Below are positions 9,400-19,512 of a stretch of DNA of 64,000 bases, piece by piece. Source of the DNA: Sulfobacillus acidophilus DSM 10332 (lineage in GTDB: Bacteria > Bacillota > Sulfobacillia > Sulfobacillales > Sulfobacillaceae); contig CP003179.1 in assembly GCA_000237975.1 (NCBI GenBank), positions 434,001-498,000 of the forward strand, in the 5' to 3' direction. The notes under the pieces were generated by a model. The model was given only the letters and a program-made list of their open reading frames with translations, was not told the origin of the DNA and did not search any database. Every line of letters begins with the position of its first letter. Within the stretch, counting starts at the first letter, position 1. The translations under genes and the position numbers were made by a program.

Positions 9400-9480
9400 T
9401 TGCAAGATGCCCTCATGCTGGTCCTAATGGTGGGACCGATGGTCGCGATGTTGGCGCTATCACGCTACTTGAATCGATAA
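9400..9480 (+). CDS. 26-residue hydrophobic small protein upstream of kdpF
   Basis: A TTG at 9400 preceded by GGGAGGTG (9385-9392) opens a 26-residue frame rich in Met, Leu, Val and Ala with one predicted membrane helix and a basic RYLNR end. An alternative ATG at 9376 would give 34 residues. The stop overlaps the AAGGGGTG site of kdpF, implying translational coupling. I do not recognise a family. It resembles KdpF in size and character and could be a second small Kdp subunit or a leader peptide. It is too short for statistical gene prediction, so existence is inferred from the ribosome site, hydrophobicity and operon position. Confidence 0.45.
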   Translation: MQDALMLVLMVGPMVAMLALSRYLNR

Positions 9481-9492
9481 GGGGTGAATCGC

Positions 9493-9576
9493 ATGGTTTC
9501 CGGGATATTGTTGCTCATTGCCCTCGGCGTGATGGGGTATCTCATTTACGTCATCTTACACCCCGAACAGTTTTAG
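9493..9576 (+). CDS. kdpF: KdpF, small subunit of the potassium-transporting ATPase
   Basis: A 27-residue single-helix protein (MVSGILLLIALGVMGYLIYV then ILHPEQF). This matches the typical KdpF of about 29 residues: one hydrophobic helix and a short polar C-terminus, located directly before kdpA. The AAGGGGTG ribosome site sits at 9479-9486. KdpF stabilises the KdpABC complex in the membrane. The next gene starts 28 bases downstream with its own GGGAGG site. Confidence 0.75.
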   Translation: MVSGILLLIALGVMGYLIYVILHPEQF

Positions 9577-9604
9577 AATTTAGCCCTCAAGGGAGGCGCA
9601 AACG

Positions 9605-11296
9605 ATGTCGGTATCCACCATGGCGACATGGGCGGTTGCTTTGATGTGTTTCGCTCTAACGATTAAGCCGTTAGGGACCTATATGGCTCGGGTATTTACT
9701 TTTCAGCCGACTTTTTTAGACCCGGTATTTAAACCGGTCGAATCCCGTTTATTTCAATGGCTGAGGATTGACCCGCGTCAATCGATGACGGCTCGTCAAT
9801 ATCTTCAAGCGCTTATTGTGACCAATGCGTTGTGGATCGTTTTGTCTTACGTGTTTTTAAGGATTCAAGGGATATTGCCATGGAATCCGGAGCACTTTGG
9901 GGCGGTAAATCCTGCTTTAGCCTATAATACGGCGACGAGCTTTGGCACCAACACAAATTGGCAAGCTTATGCCGGGGAAAGTACGATGTCGACGTTTTCC
10001 CAGTTTGGCAACTTGTCGTTTCTTCAGTTTGTCACGCCGGCAGTGGGTGGGACTATCGCGATTGCGTTTGCTCGCAGTTTGTCCGGTAAACCCTTGGGAA
10101 ATTTTTTCGCGGATTTGGTATGGATGTGTACCCGCATTCTTTTGCCGTTAGCGATGGTCGTGACATTGCTTTTGGTAACCCAAGGCGTGCCGGAGACTAT
10201 GGCCCCGTACCTAACCGTGCATACCATTACCGGGCATACGCAAGTGGTTCCCCGTGGCCCGATAGCCAGTTGGGAGGCCATTGAACACTTGGGGACTAAC
10301 GGTGGGGGTTATACCAACGCCAACAGCGCGAACCCGTTGGAAAATCCGACGCCGATCTCGAACCTGATTGAGACGGTTTCGATGGGCGTGGTTTCGATTG
10401 CATTCTACTACGCACTCGGTATCATGACGGGCCGCAAAAAATTGGCGTGGACCTTAATCGGCGTCTCGGGGGTTCTCTTTGTCGGTATGTTGGTTTTGGT
10501 TTACCTTCCGATGGACGCAGGGAATCCGATTCTTCAGGCGTTAGGGATTCATGGCCCGAACTGGGTTGGTCAAGAACTCCGTTTTGGTACCGGCGGGACG
10601 GCGTTATTTGAGACCAGCAGCATGGCGTTTACCACGGGATCCATTGCCAGTGCTCATGACAGTGCATTACCCTTTACAGGCTTGGCCTATCTCGCCGCCA
10701 TGTTTCTCAATATGATATTTGGCGGATTTGGGGTAGGCCTGGTGAATATGTTAATGCTCGTAATCATCACCGTGTTCTTGATGGGGTTGATGGTAGGGCG
10801 AACACCGGAATTTTTGGGCAAAAAAATCGAGGCTAAAGAAGTATCCTTAGCGGCAATTGCTTTTTTACTGCATCCGATGTTGATTTTGGCCGGAACCGCT
10901 ATAGCGGTGGCCACGCCGGCCGGGATGCAAGGGATAGGCAATCCCGGACCGCACGGGTTTACCGAAATTCTCTATGCCTTTGCCTCGGGAGCGGCCAATA
11001 ACGGTTCGGCGATGGCTGGATTGAACGCAGCGCTACCATTTTACGAAATTGTCATCGGGTTAACCATGCTGATTGGGCGGTTTGCGTCCATGGTTCCCAT
11101 GCTCTTGTTGGGCGAATCCTTATTGGCCAAACGAAGCGTGCCCCAAACGGCGGGTACCATGCGAACCGAAGGCTTATTGTTTGGGACCGTCCTCGTGGGT
11201 TCGGCTCTGGTCTTAAATGCCTTGACGTTTTTTCCTGTCGTATCGCTGGGCCCGTTGGCCGAGCATTGGCTGTTGTTAGCCCATCAAGTGTTTTAA
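9605..11296 (+). CDS. kdpA: KdpA, potassium-binding subunit of K+-ATPase
   Basis: A 563-residue membrane protein of the usual KdpA length with about ten helices. The four selectivity-filter-like loops are visible: [15 protein letters not shown] near residue 112, [16 protein letters not shown] near 228, [12 protein letters not shown] near 342 and [12 protein letters not shown] near 465. KdpA forms the channel-like part that selects K+ in the KdpFABC pump and works with the P-type ATPase KdpB. An in-frame GGGAGG site lies 8 bases before the ATG. The gene is intact. Confidence 0.96.
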   Translation: MSVSTMATWAVALMCFALTIKPLGTYMARVFTFQPTFLDPVFKPVESRLFQWLRIDPRQSMTARQYLQALIVTNALWIVLSYVFLRIQGILPWNPEHFGAVNPALAYNTATSFGTNTNWQAYAGESTMSTFSQFGNLSFLQFVTPAVGGTIAIAFARSLSGKPLGNFFADLVWMCTRILLPLAMVVTLLLVTQGVPETMAPYLTVHTITGHTQVVPRGPIASWEAIEHLGTNGGGYTNANSANPLENPTPISNLIETVSMGVVSIAFYYALGIMTGRKKLAWTLIGVSGVLFVGMLVLVYLPMDAGNPILQALGIHGPNWVGQELRFGTGGTALFETSSMAFTTGSIASAHDSALPFTGLAYLAAMFLNMIFGGFGVGLVNMLMLVIITVFLMGLMVGRTPEFLGKKIEAKEVSLAAIAFLLHPMLILAGTAIAVATPAGMQGIGNPGPHGFTEILYAFASGAANNGSAMAGLNAALPFYEIVIGLTMLIGRFASMVPMLLLGESLLAKRSVPQTAGTMRTEGLLFGTVLVGSALVLNALTFFPVVSLGPLAEHWLLLAHQVF

Positions 11297-11313
11297 CTGA
11301 GGAGGATGGACGA

Positions 11314-13335
11314 ATGGCTCAGCTATCCCTATCCGCAATCGGGCGCGATGCGCACAGCACCCGTGCCATCCTGTGGGATTCGTTACGAAAATTGCATCCC
11401 CGCGACCTTATGCACAATCCCGTAATGTTTGTTGTGGAGATCGGGACGGGGATTACCGCTGCATTCGCCGTCGCAGCATGGGGGAAGGCAGCATTTTTCT
11501 ACGACCTGTTGGTTACCGTGATTTTATTGGTTACTTTATTCTTTGCTACATTTGCGGAATCCTACGCCGAAGCACGCGGTAGGGCCCAGGCCGAATCCCT
11601 TCGGCGGACGCGCACGAATGCCCGGGCACGGGTCCTAACGGATGACGGATCATGGCAGTGGGTGGATGCGCCTCGGTTGACGAAGGGCACCCGGATTCGG
11701 ATCGAAGCGGGTGAGACGATTCCCGGGGACGGTGAAGTCATTGACGGGGTGGGCTCCGTTGACGAATCGGCCATTACGGGAGAATCCGCTCCCGTCATTA
11801 AGGGGCCGGGGGATAGTGTAACCGGTGGGACCATTTTATTATCCGACGTGTTGACGGTGGTTGTGACCACGAATCCCGGCGAAACGTTTTTGGACCGGAT
11901 GATTGCACTGGTCGAAGGGGCCGCTCGCCAGAAAACCCCCAACGAAATTGCGTTGTCAGCCCTCTTAGGGGTTCTCACCTTAATCTTTGTCTTGGTTGTG
12001 GTGACCCTTGTCCCTTCTGCCCGATTTTACGGACCTCATTCCACTGATATTCCGACGATGGTGGCTTTGTTGGTATGTTTAATCCCGACGACCATTGGCG
12101 GCCTCTTATCGGCCATCGGTATTGCCGGTATGAACCGGGTTGCCCAAGTAGGTGTCATTGCCAAAAGCGGCCGCGCTGTCGAAGCCGCCGGCGATATTGA
12201 TACCATTATTCTCGATAAAACCGGGACCATTACCGTAGGTAATCGCATGGCTACCGACTTCCTGCCGTTACCGTCCGTTACCCGGACCGAACTGGCTGAA
12301 GCGGCATTGTGGGCATCTTTAGCCGATACTACGCCAGAAGGCCGGTCGGTGGTTGAACTGGCCCGCGCCACTTTAAACCTGTCGGATCTTCCTTCGATTG
12401 ACGGCGATCCCATCCCCTTTACGGCCCAAACACGCATGAGCGGCATCGATCTGCCGGACGGGCGTCAAATTCGTAAAGGAGCGGTGGGGGCTATCGCTCA
12501 CTGGGCAGCCGACTCTTCCGACCGTTTAACGGATCTGGCCGAGGAAGTCGCTCGCGACGGGGCCACCCCTTTGGCGGTGGCTGTGGACGGCCGAATCCTT
12601 GGGGTCATTCGGTTGAAAGATGTTGTAAAAGAGGGATTGAAAGCACGGTTTGAAGATTTTCGTGCGATGGGGATTCGCACCGTGATGGCGACTGGTGATA
12701 ATCGGATTACCGCGGCGGTCATTGCACAAGAAGCCGGGGTGGACGATTTCATCGCAGAATGCCGTCCAGAGGACAAAATTGCGTTAATTCGACAAGAGCA
12801 ACAGCAAGGCAAGTTAGTGGCCATGACGGGGGACGGGACGAATGATGCGCCCGCCTTGGCCCAAGCCGATGTGGGATTGGCTATGAATTCGGGTACCATG
12901 GCGGCTAAGGAAGCCGGGAATATGATCGATTTGGAATCGAATCCGACCAAATTGTTGGATGTTGTGATGGTGGGGAAACAACTCCTCATTACCCGGGGAG
13001 CTTTGACGACCTTTTCTATCGCCAACGATGTGGCAAAATACTTTGCCATTATTCCCGCCATGTTTGCCAGTGTGCCGACTTTGCGTGTATTGTCGCACTT
13101 GAACATCATGGGATTGAAGACCCCTCACGGAGCGATTTTATCCGCCTTGATTTTTAACGCGCTTATCATCCCGGCCCTTATCCCTTTTGCAATACGCGGC
13201 GTCAGGTACCGAGCCGAATCGGCGGATCGGATGCTGGCACGGAATCTGTTGAATTGGGGAGTGGTGGGGATTATCGTGCCGTTTGTCGGGATTTGGGGCA
13301 TTGATCACATCTTGGGATTGTTTGGTTGGGGATAA
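11314..13335 (+). CDS. kdpB: KdpB, P-type ATPase catalytic subunit
   Basis: A 673-residue P-type ATPase. The phosphorylation site is Asp301 in ILDKTGTIT, the actuator loop is ITGES, the hinge motif is [19 protein letters not shown], and the N-terminal KdpB stretch [17 protein letters not shown] is present. It hydrolyses ATP to drive K+ uptake through KdpA. The ATG at 11314 has a GAGGAGG site at 11299-11305; an in-frame upstream start at 11266 would lie inside kdpA and is unlikely. Length and all motifs are normal. Confidence 0.96.
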   Translation: MAQLSLSAIGRDAHSTRAILWDSLRKLHPRDLMHNPVMFVVEIGTGITAAFAVAAWGKAAFFYDLLVTVILLVTLFFATFAESYAEARGRAQAESLRRTRTNARARVLTDDGSWQWVDAPRLTKGTRIRIEAGETIPGDGEVIDGVGSVDESAITGESAPVIKGPGDSVTGGTILLSDVLTVVVTTNPGETFLDRMIALVEGAARQKTPNEIALSALLGVLTLIFVLVVVTLVPSARFYGPHSTDIPTMVALLVCLIPTTIGGLLSAIGIAGMNRVAQVGVIAKSGRAVEAAGDIDTIILDKTGTITVGNRMATDFLPLPSVTRTELAEAALWASLADTTPEGRSVVELARATLNLSDLPSIDGDPIPFTAQTRMSGIDLPDGRQIRKGAVGAIAHWAADSSDRLTDLAEEVARDGATPLAVAVDGRILGVIRLKDVVKEGLKARFEDFRAMGIRTVMATGDNRITAAVIAQEAGVDDFIAECRPEDKIALIRQEQQQGKLVAMTGDGTNDAPALAQADVGLAMNSGTMAAKEAGNMIDLESNPTKLLDVVMVGKQLLITRGALTTFSIANDVAKYFAIIPAMFASVPTLRVLSHLNIMGLKTPHGAILSALIFNALIIPALIPFAIRGVRYRAESADRMLARNLLNWGVVGIIVPFVGIWGIDHILGLFGWG

Positions 13336-13349
13336 GGGAGGCGATGCAC

Positions 13350-13955
13350 ATGAATAAATGGCGTACGATTGGCGGGGTCACGCTAGCATTATGGTTCATG
13401 TTGGGCTTGGGATATCCATTGGTCATGACGGCCATAAGTCAGCTCCTATTCCCTTATCAGGCCTCAGGCAGTCCGGTGGTTTGGCATGGACAAATTGTGG
13501 CGTCGGCCCATGTGGGACAATATTTTAATGCCCCTCAGTATTTTTGGGGCCGTCCCTCCGACACGGTTTCTGCAACGGGACAACCTGAACCTTATAATCC
13601 GATGGCTTCGGGAGGAAGTAATCTCGGTCCGACAAATCGGGCATTAATTGACCGGGTTCGGCAACGACTTCTTACATGGGAACAGGTCACGCCAGGACTG
13701 GCAGCCCGGAACATTCCGGCCAGCTTAGTTGAGGGATCCGGCTCGGGGTTGGACCCGGATATTACGCCTGCCGCCGCCGATATACAAATCCCGCGTGTGG
13801 CACATGCAACCGGCCTTAGTCCTGTCGTGTTACAAGACTTGATTACCGAAGCCACCAGCCCGCCGCAATGGGGCATTTTTGGTCGGACCCGCGTAAATGT
13901 CGTCAAATTAAATCTGTTAGTGGCTCAACTAGTGGCATCTCGAAAAACGGGATAA
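13350..13955 (+). CDS. kdpC: KdpC, accessory subunit of K+-ATPase
   Basis: A 201-residue protein with an N-terminal membrane anchor (residues 9-32) and an extracytoplasmic domain. KdpC signatures include YFWGRPSDT, ASGGSNLGPTN, ASGSGLDPDI-like (GSGSGLDPDITPAAA) and a WGIFGRTRVNVVKLNL C-terminus, close to the family's usual WGFLGEPRVNVLKLN. ATG 13350 is preferred over ATG 13344 because GGGAGG ends 8 bases upstream. KdpC stabilises KdpAB. The gene closes the standard kdpFABC set, although a further small ORF follows. Confidence 0.95.
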   Translation: MNKWRTIGGVTLALWFMLGLGYPLVMTAISQLLFPYQASGSPVVWHGQIVASAHVGQYFNAPQYFWGRPSDTVSATGQPEPYNPMASGGSNLGPTNRALIDRVRQRLLTWEQVTPGLAARNIPASLVEGSGSGLDPDITPAAADIQIPRVAHATGLSPVVLQDLITEATSPPQWGIFGRTRVNVVKLNLLVAQLVASRKTG

Positions 13956-13971
13956 GGCGGTGACGTTACGC

Positions 13972-14043
13972 ATGCATCGGATTTTGCTGGCGTTAATAAC
14001 CATCGCGGTTTTTATCATTATAGGTTGGGTCACTCGACGGTAA
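13972..14043 (+). CDS. 23-residue membrane micro-ORF after kdpC
   Basis: ATG 13972 opens a 23-residue frame with one strongly hydrophobic helix and a basic tail (VTRR). An in-frame GTG at 13960 would add four residues and partly overlaps the only purine-rich stretch (AAGGCGGTG), so the ribosome site is weak. It lies 16 bases after kdpC, on the same strand and with the same micro-helix character as KdpF. It may be a small accessory subunit, or simply chance in a GC-moderate region. No family recognised. Confidence 0.3.
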   Translation: MHRILLALITIAVFIIIGWVTRR

Positions 14044-14192
14044 ATCGCCATGGCACGATAGCGGGCTATAGAACCGGATCGTGTTCCCGCCGATTAGACC
14101 GGGCGTCTCGACGTTCATTGCCACAGTATGCCACATCCCGTTTCAAGGGTGGGTTGTCAGGCAGGCGTGAGATTTAATTGAGTAATGGATGC

Positions 14193-15022
14193 TTAGGGAT
14201 GATGCGTGACGGGGTGAACGGATCGGATTCGGACCGGCAAGCAATCGACGCCGAATAAAATGCCTTGATGGCTCGGTTGATCCGGGGGTGTCGTCATGGG
14301 GTCGAGGCGTGTTTCGCGCCAAAAGAGGGGGATGACGGTTCGGGCCTCGAGGCGTTCCAATAGAGCAGCGACGCAGGTATGAATCCCAAAACCGAAGGCC
14401 ATATGCGGGTTGGGCATTTGATGCGGTAAAAGCGTATCGGGTTCCGGGAATTTCACCGGGTTCCGGTTGGCTGCCCCCAGCCAGACAATCACGGCCTCTC
14501 CGCATGAATGGTTTGTGGGCCAATCTCCACGTCGACCATGCAATACCGTCACAGACGTGGGACGGGCGACAGTAGCGTACAACCTCTTCGAGGTAGAGGC
14601 GGGTGGTTTCGGCGGTCGGGTCGACCGGGAAGGGATACGCAAACTCGTCCACCAGGTCGACCGTTTCGTGTTCGATCAACCTGTTGTAAAAACTCACGGG
14701 CTAATGCATCGACCCGCAGGGCCAATCGGTGCATCGCATCGGCCGTAAACGCCGGGTTAATAATCCGGCGTAATCGCGTATGTTCTGGCGGATCTTGGCG
14801 AATCAAACTGCGGGTGAGGGGGAGATCGGACGGAAGAGGTTGGCCATGCCGACGAAAGTATTCGTTAAGATTCGACGAAAATCGCGTGACATCGGTTAGC
14901 ACCTGTTTGGCTTCGGCATAGCCGAACACGTGCCAATAGCCGGTATCGGGATCATGGACGACCGGTGTCGTCGCATATCGGTAATACCAGGCATACGGAT
15001 TGGTTTTATGGTGCGGAATCAT
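14193..15022 (-). pseudogene. cytochrome P450, frameshifted and internally deleted
   Basis: Read from 15022 downwards, the N-terminal part contains the P450 segments SLIRQDPPEHTRLRRIINPAF (C-helix WxxxR region) and DALAREFLQQVDR. A change of frame near 14690 then brings VDLVDEFAYPFPV. About 100 residues including the I-helix are missing before the K-helix EEVVRY (ExxR). A third frame holds ANRNPVKFPEPD and the haem-ligand signature FGFGIHTCVAALLERLEA at about 14345-14400. A functional P450 is about 400 residues; this remnant encodes fewer than 280 in three frames, so it cannot be active. Substrate of the ancestor unknown. Confidence 0.85.
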
Positions 15023-15816
15023 TCGGGATCACCCGGTCCTTTCTTTGACGTGGAGGCATTGGATACCGAGTACTATGGCCCAATCGTGACGGAGTTATCC
15101 TGCTCGTCACCGCATCGGTGGATTCCAATGTCCGCGTTGTTTTCTTCGAAGGCGGCTTGGGAGGGTAGGGCTCGCTTACGGTAACTCCTCGGGTTCAAAT
15201 GTCGGGAACAAACATGGTTACAGGGGTTACCGTTGTAAATTGAGAAGGATCGGGCATATGGTTGTTTCGCGGTTTAGACTCTACCTGACGCGACGTTCGA
15301 TGTTATGAAGGGGGCATTGATGGTTTCGCTTACAGGATTTTAGCCTTCGCGGCGGCCCTCGGGATTGTCGGTAAGGCCCCGGTGAGTAGTAAGGCGATTT
15401 GGTGCCTCATTTTGAGGTCATCGCATTAGCGGATCAGAACACGGAACGAATATGCCGAACTCGTAGTGACATCGCTTGTCCTGGCGAAAGAGCCGACGAA
15501 ACACTCGGGTCGCTTGCACCTCGTCGGCCCTTATGCTATGGGTAAACATAATGGCGTATTGTCTTTAAGACGGTGTTTTTTTCAAAACCAATCAACCGTC
15601 CGGGTATCGAAATCTCATGAGCATGCGACGGTAATCCGGCGATTTAACTCAACGACACCGTGATGGACTAAGTCTTACGGGCCATCACCGGTTTTCCATA
15701 TCAAGAGGTTGTCCTACAGGTGGGATTCGCCCACCCATCCGGTTTGACCCGCCTTGTGTTCGACAATTTGAGCAGGAGAAGGATGATAACATAAAACCCG
15801 CTAGGAGTGTTTTCTG
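15023..15816. other. long gap with possible regulator scrap
   Basis: No supported gene in about 790 bases. Around 15680-15790 a short frame reads like the end of an AraC-type helix-turn-helix (YQEVVLQVGFAHPSGLTR), followed by a stop, which would fit a decayed regulator. AGGAG at 15803 is the ribosome site of the LysE gene. Confidence 0.3.
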
Positions 15817-16458
15817 ATGGACTTGGCCTTCCTTCATGGATTTTTGTTGGCGTTAGCCCTGATTCTTCCGTTGGGGCCGCAGAATTTGACGGTGATAAGC
15901 CAAGGGACGACTCATCGCCAATATCGACGAACGGTGCCCGTGGTAATAACGGCTGCCCTCTCGGATACCATTCTCATTGGGGTGGCGGTGCTCGGGGTGA
16001 GTGCGGTGGCCATGGTGGCACCCGTCCTGAAAGAGATTCTGACGCTGTTGGGGATTGTGTTCCTGGTCTGGATGGGTTGGCAATCCTGGCATTCCCTCGT
16101 TCATCCGGAGACGTTCGGCAGTGCCGCCCCGTATTGGACACTCTGGCGCCAGATCATGTACACGCTGCGGGCGTCTCTACTGAATCCACATGCCATTATG
16201 GACACGGTCATCGTGATTGGCGGTGGGGCGGCTCTCTACTCTACACCGCGTGAGAAGTGGGCTTATGCCCTAGCTGCCGTGCTGGTTTCGTGGCTGTGGT
16301 TCTTTGGCCTATCGCTGGTGGGTCGGGCATTGGCCCAATTGCGTCATCAGGCGCGCACGATAAAGTGGCTCAATCGGATTTCCGCCGGAATTATGTGGAC
16401 GATCGCCGGTCGCTATCTAATCCAATTGGGCATAGCAATTTGGACTACCCCAACCTGA
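15817..16458 (+). CDS. LysE/RhtB family amino-acid exporter
   Basis: A 213-residue membrane protein with about six helices. The N-terminal motif LALILPLGPQNLTVISQGTT is the conserved GPQN signature of LysE-type exporters, followed by SDTILIG and an LGIVFLVWMGWQSW helix. Length matches the family (about 200-220). ATG 15817 has CTAGGAG 10 bases upstream. Likely exports a basic or other amino acid. It stands alone, without a LysG-type regulator nearby. Confidence 0.85.
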   Translation: MDLAFLHGFLLALALILPLGPQNLTVISQGTTHRQYRRTVPVVITAALSDTILIGVAVLGVSAVAMVAPVLKEILTLLGIVFLVWMGWQSWHSLVHPETFGSAAPYWTLWRQIMYTLRASLLNPHAIMDTVIVIGGGAALYSTPREKWAYALAAVLVSWLWFFGLSLVGRALAQLRHQARTIKWLNRISAGIMWTIAGRYLIQLGIAIWTTPT

Positions 16459-16819
16459 GGCGAAACCAGCCGTGGACTCCGACCTAATGGCAAGGCGGGT
16501 CCCATCGTGAGCCGGAACCGAAAACCATTTCAGAGCAGTTGGCCCATGGCCCTACCCGTAAAGGAACATTTACGCAATGCCTGATCCACGTCCAGTACTC
16601 TGATCACCGCCCCTTGAGAACCTGCCACTTTGTTGCGTTGATTAGCCGTCGTTGTAGAGGGAATCTGTGGTAGTCTTCCTTGGTCTAAGGTTTGGGGTTC
16701 ACCACAGCGGGCCAAGGGGGATTTTTCCCTCGAGTGTGGTCCGGGCCTACGCTGGATGATACAACTGATGACGCTTTTCGAATCGTTGATATAATCTAAT
16801 TATATTCAGAGGATTCCCG
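16459..16819. promoter_or_regulatory. gap with candidate promoter for the downstream lipoprotein
   Basis: No gene seen. A TATAAT at 16790-16795 with GATGAC at 16767-16772 (17-base spacing) lies 24 bases before the GTG at 16820 and is the likely promoter. The rest of the interval shows nothing recognisable. Confidence 0.35.
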
Positions 16820-16871
16820 GTGAAGGTGATCAGAAACGTCGTGGTTACGGCGGATTTCGGCTGATATCCCC

Positions 16872-17621
16872 TTGACGGGTATCCTAACGAGATTGGCGGG
16901 TTGTGGTCACGCTGCTCCGGCGGCTCTCACGGCTCTATCGCGATCTGCCGGTATTCCCGAAACGCCTTATCCATCCGTCAATCGGGCCCTACAATGGGTC
17001 CGCCAACGCACTGCGATGCCCTTCGCCGCCCCGACGACGTGGCCGGATTCCGCGATTTCTTTGACGTCGGAAGCGGTCGCGACGCATGTGGTGACGAGCG
17101 GAGCGGGATTTTTTCTCCCGGCATCGGCCTATTCCATTACGGTCTATTTTCACAACGGCTCTGCCTCCTGGACGTTTGGGGGCGCCCAGTGGCGGTCTCG
17201 ACAAGGCCCGACGCCGCTGGTGATGCCCGTGGGCGTGTTGACGCCGACGGTATTCGGATCCTATGGCGGCGTGGCCGGTCAAAAACCCCAGATCGTGTTG
17301 GTCGGCTCGGTCTATACGGCCGTGTGGCCTAACGCCGCGGTCACGAATATGGGACCGTGGACCCTGGAGGTGCTTGGAGGCAGCACGTCGCAGGAAATCG
17401 CGGTGACGCGGATGCTCGTTCACGCCATGGAGCAAGCCCCTCGGGTATGGTTTCACCACACGGGACTCATAGCGGTGGATTTATCCCAGAGCCGTCTTGA
17501 GATTTCTTGGACAGAAGGCGCGGTGACGTGGTTTGTGTATGGGGGCGTTGACGGATCGACCGCCGGTGCGGCTCACGACATTCCGCAAGCCATCATGATT
17601 GCGGCGTCGTTTCGATCATAA
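16872..17621 (+). CDS. hypothetical lipoprotein with damaged signal peptide
   Basis: The frame encodes about 249 residues. A good lipobox, LAGC, sits only 11 residues from the first possible start (TTG 16872), too close for a signal peptide. A GTG at 16820 with AGAGGA upstream opens VKVIRNVVVTADFG in another frame and stops at 16862-16864. A one- or two-base indel near 16862-16872 would join it to the lipobox frame. The mature part is rich in Thr, Val, Gly and aromatic residues, suggesting a secreted beta-rich domain. Not recognised. Possibly a pseudogene. Confidence 0.5.
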   Translation: MTGILTRLAGCGHAAPAALTALSRSAGIPETPYPSVNRALQWVRQRTAMPFAAPTTWPDSAISLTSEAVATHVVTSGAGFFLPASAYSITVYFHNGSASWTFGGAQWRSRQGPTPLVMPVGVLTPTVFGSYGGVAGQKPQIVLVGSVYTAVWPNAAVTNMGPWTLEVLGGSTSQEIAVTRMLVHAMEQAPRVWFHHTGLIAVDLSQSRLEISWTEGAVTWFVYGGVDGSTAGAAHDIPQAIMIAASFRS

Positions 17622-17811
17622 GATTTGTTGTCTCAGGGAGTCCGTTGGGGGTAACGGCTCGGTGTTAAAAGTTTATCTTATGGGTCGGATCAAGAAAGAT
17701 GCATCTTTTTAGCCACGTGCCATGCGGGAATGCGCGATGTGGGCGGGAACGTATCGTTCCAACGAGCGATGCAAAAGCCGATAGGAATTGCGTAACAAGG
17801 AGGACATTCTG

Positions 17812-18639
17812 GTGCAGCGAACAGTGAGGCGGCTCTTCTCCGTTATCATCGGAGCCTTGTTCATAACTGGGTGTGGAGCGCATCCATCTCAACCAGAAGC
17901 GGCCCATGCTGCACCACCATCGTTGTCCGCCGCGGGCCGAATCGCCGGTGGATCAGGCCAAACCTTCCGGGCGCGATTGGATCAATTGGACCTAATTTTG
18001 AAGCCTCGAACGCGGGTTTCCGTTTATCTTCCGGGCCATCTTAACGGTTTACGTGAGAACCCGAGCATGTTCTATCGAACAAGTCAGGGGAGCTATCGGG
18101 TTCTATTTGGGTCACCGCCAACGCTGAATGCCCTCCCGATGACTAGCGGGTGCGCTTCGCAAACATTGGGAGCGGTATGGGGAATTCCCATCTCTGATCA
18201 AAGGCTCTTAACGACACTTTTTCATACGTGTATTCCGTTGCCATTTTATCTGCAATTACCGACATCTTCAGCTCAGGCCCAGGCCGTTCAGTTAACGCCG
18301 ACGGTGTCGGGAACTCTTTACGTGTCACCCAACGAGCCTGGCTACGAAGACATTGTGTGGCGTCAGAACGGATGGACTCTCATCGATACGGGTTATGTCG
18401 GCACCAACAATGCCGAATTGCTGAGCTTGGCCCATGTCACTGCCGCCGATTTATCCCGCACCCGAGGGGATCGGCCTTTGCCGGGGCGTCATGGCACGGC
18501 CGTCTTTGTCTATGGAGCGCCCGACGCTCCTTCTGAAGCGACGTTTCAACTGGGGCACGCCCAATATGTGATTTATGCGAACGGATATGAAGCTCTAGCA
18601 TGGGCTCAACAGATGTACCGACTAAACGGCACACGTTGA
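17812..18639 (+). CDS. hypothetical lipoprotein
   Basis: A 275-residue secreted lipoprotein. The signal peptide has basic residues QRTVRR, a hydrophobic core and the lipobox ITGC about 20 residues from the start. GTG 17812 is preceded by AAGGAGG with 8-base spacing; an in-frame TTG at 17788 lacks a site. The mature region has a low-complexity Ala/Pro/Ser linker and then an unrecognised globular domain with three Cys (GCAS near residue 108, HTCIP near 138). It follows another probable lipoprotein and may share a surface role; nothing more can be said. Confidence 0.7.
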   Translation: MQRTVRRLFSVIIGALFITGCGAHPSQPEAAHAAPPSLSAAGRIAGGSGQTFRARLDQLDLILKPRTRVSVYLPGHLNGLRENPSMFYRTSQGSYRVLFGSPPTLNALPMTSGCASQTLGAVWGIPISDQRLLTTLFHTCIPLPFYLQLPTSSAQAQAVQLTPTVSGTLYVSPNEPGYEDIVWRQNGWTLIDTGYVGTNNAELLSLAHVTAADLSRTRGDRPLPGRHGTAVFVYGAPDAPSEATFQLGHAQYVIYANGYEALAWAQQMYRLNGTR

Positions 18640-19050
18640 TAAATTGTCTGCAGGCGGTTGACCATAAATACCGCAGTTATGGAGTTATCGGAAAATGCCC
18701 ACCAATAAAAATCGGTGAATGCCGTTTCCGGGTCAGTCAACACGGTACACGGCATCATGTTGGCACGAAACCAGTTTTGGTGTCCTGGCCCGCGACTAGT
18801 TACTTCGGTCAAAGCAGTATTCGCATGGTTTAAAGCTAACCCGTTCCTTGGATTAGACCAAATCCTTCTTTGGTATCCGGGGATTGACAAGTGCATGAAT
18901 GTCGTATTGGGTACAGGCATCGATTTACGAAAAGATGAATTTTGGCAGCGTAACGAGACATGGTAATGCCGCGTTATGTTGTGCGAACGATGTTTAGTCG
19001 GCAAGTGTGGCCATGATTAGCGCCACCGTCATCACGGTAGGAGGGGAATC
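18640..19050. other. gap with an unrecognised open frame
   Basis: From 18757 to 18966 the plus strand keeps an open frame with protein-like composition (VFAWFKANPFLGLDQILLWY) but no ribosome site and no recognised family. It may be the tail of a decayed gene. No other feature supported. Confidence 0.2.
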
Positions 19051-19512
19051 ATGCAGTCAGAGTTTACGATGACCATAGGGCAATATCAAATCTCAACGGA
19101 GTTTGAGCGTCTGCAACCAGATGTCGTATGGCGATTTCTTACCGAGCACTCCACATGGGCGCGTGGAATCCCGTATGAGACGTTTTACCGAACGATTCAA
19201 AACTCGCTCAATTTCGGTGCTTATGATGACCGCGGTCGGCAGGTGGGGTTTGCCAGAGTTGTTACCGATTACGGGCAGTTTGCCTATATTTGCGATGTTT
19301 TCGTATTGCAACAGCACCGGGGGCGAGGACTCGGTAAAGCGTTGATGGCGGCTATTATGTCCCATCCGGCGTTAGCGCAATTGCGCCGTTACGCGTTGGA
19401 TACCGCCGATGCGCAAGGGCTTTACGCTCGATATGGATTTCGCAATCTTTCGGATCCATCGGTTCATATGGAAATTTTGTCTCGCTCGACAGATGTGTGG
19501 CCACGTTCCTGA
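19051..19512 (+). CDS. GNAT family N-acetyltransferase
   Basis: A 153-residue GNAT protein. The beta4-alpha3 acetyl-CoA loop is CDVFVLQQHRGRGLGKALM (Q/RxxGxG/A motif) near residues 91-109, followed by ALDTADAQGLYARYGF, the usual substrate-proximal region before the C-terminal strand. Similar proteins are annotated as YhhY/ElaA-like acetyltransferases of small molecules. The TAGGAGGGG site lies 5 bases before the ATG. Substrate unknown. The gene is alone. Confidence 0.85.
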   Translation: MQSEFTMTIGQYQISTEFERLQPDVVWRFLTEHSTWARGIPYETFYRTIQNSLNFGAYDDRGRQVGFARVVTDYGQFAYICDVFVLQQHRGRGLGKALMAAIMSHPALAQLRRYALDTADAQGLYARYGFRNLSDPSVHMEILSRSTDVWPRS

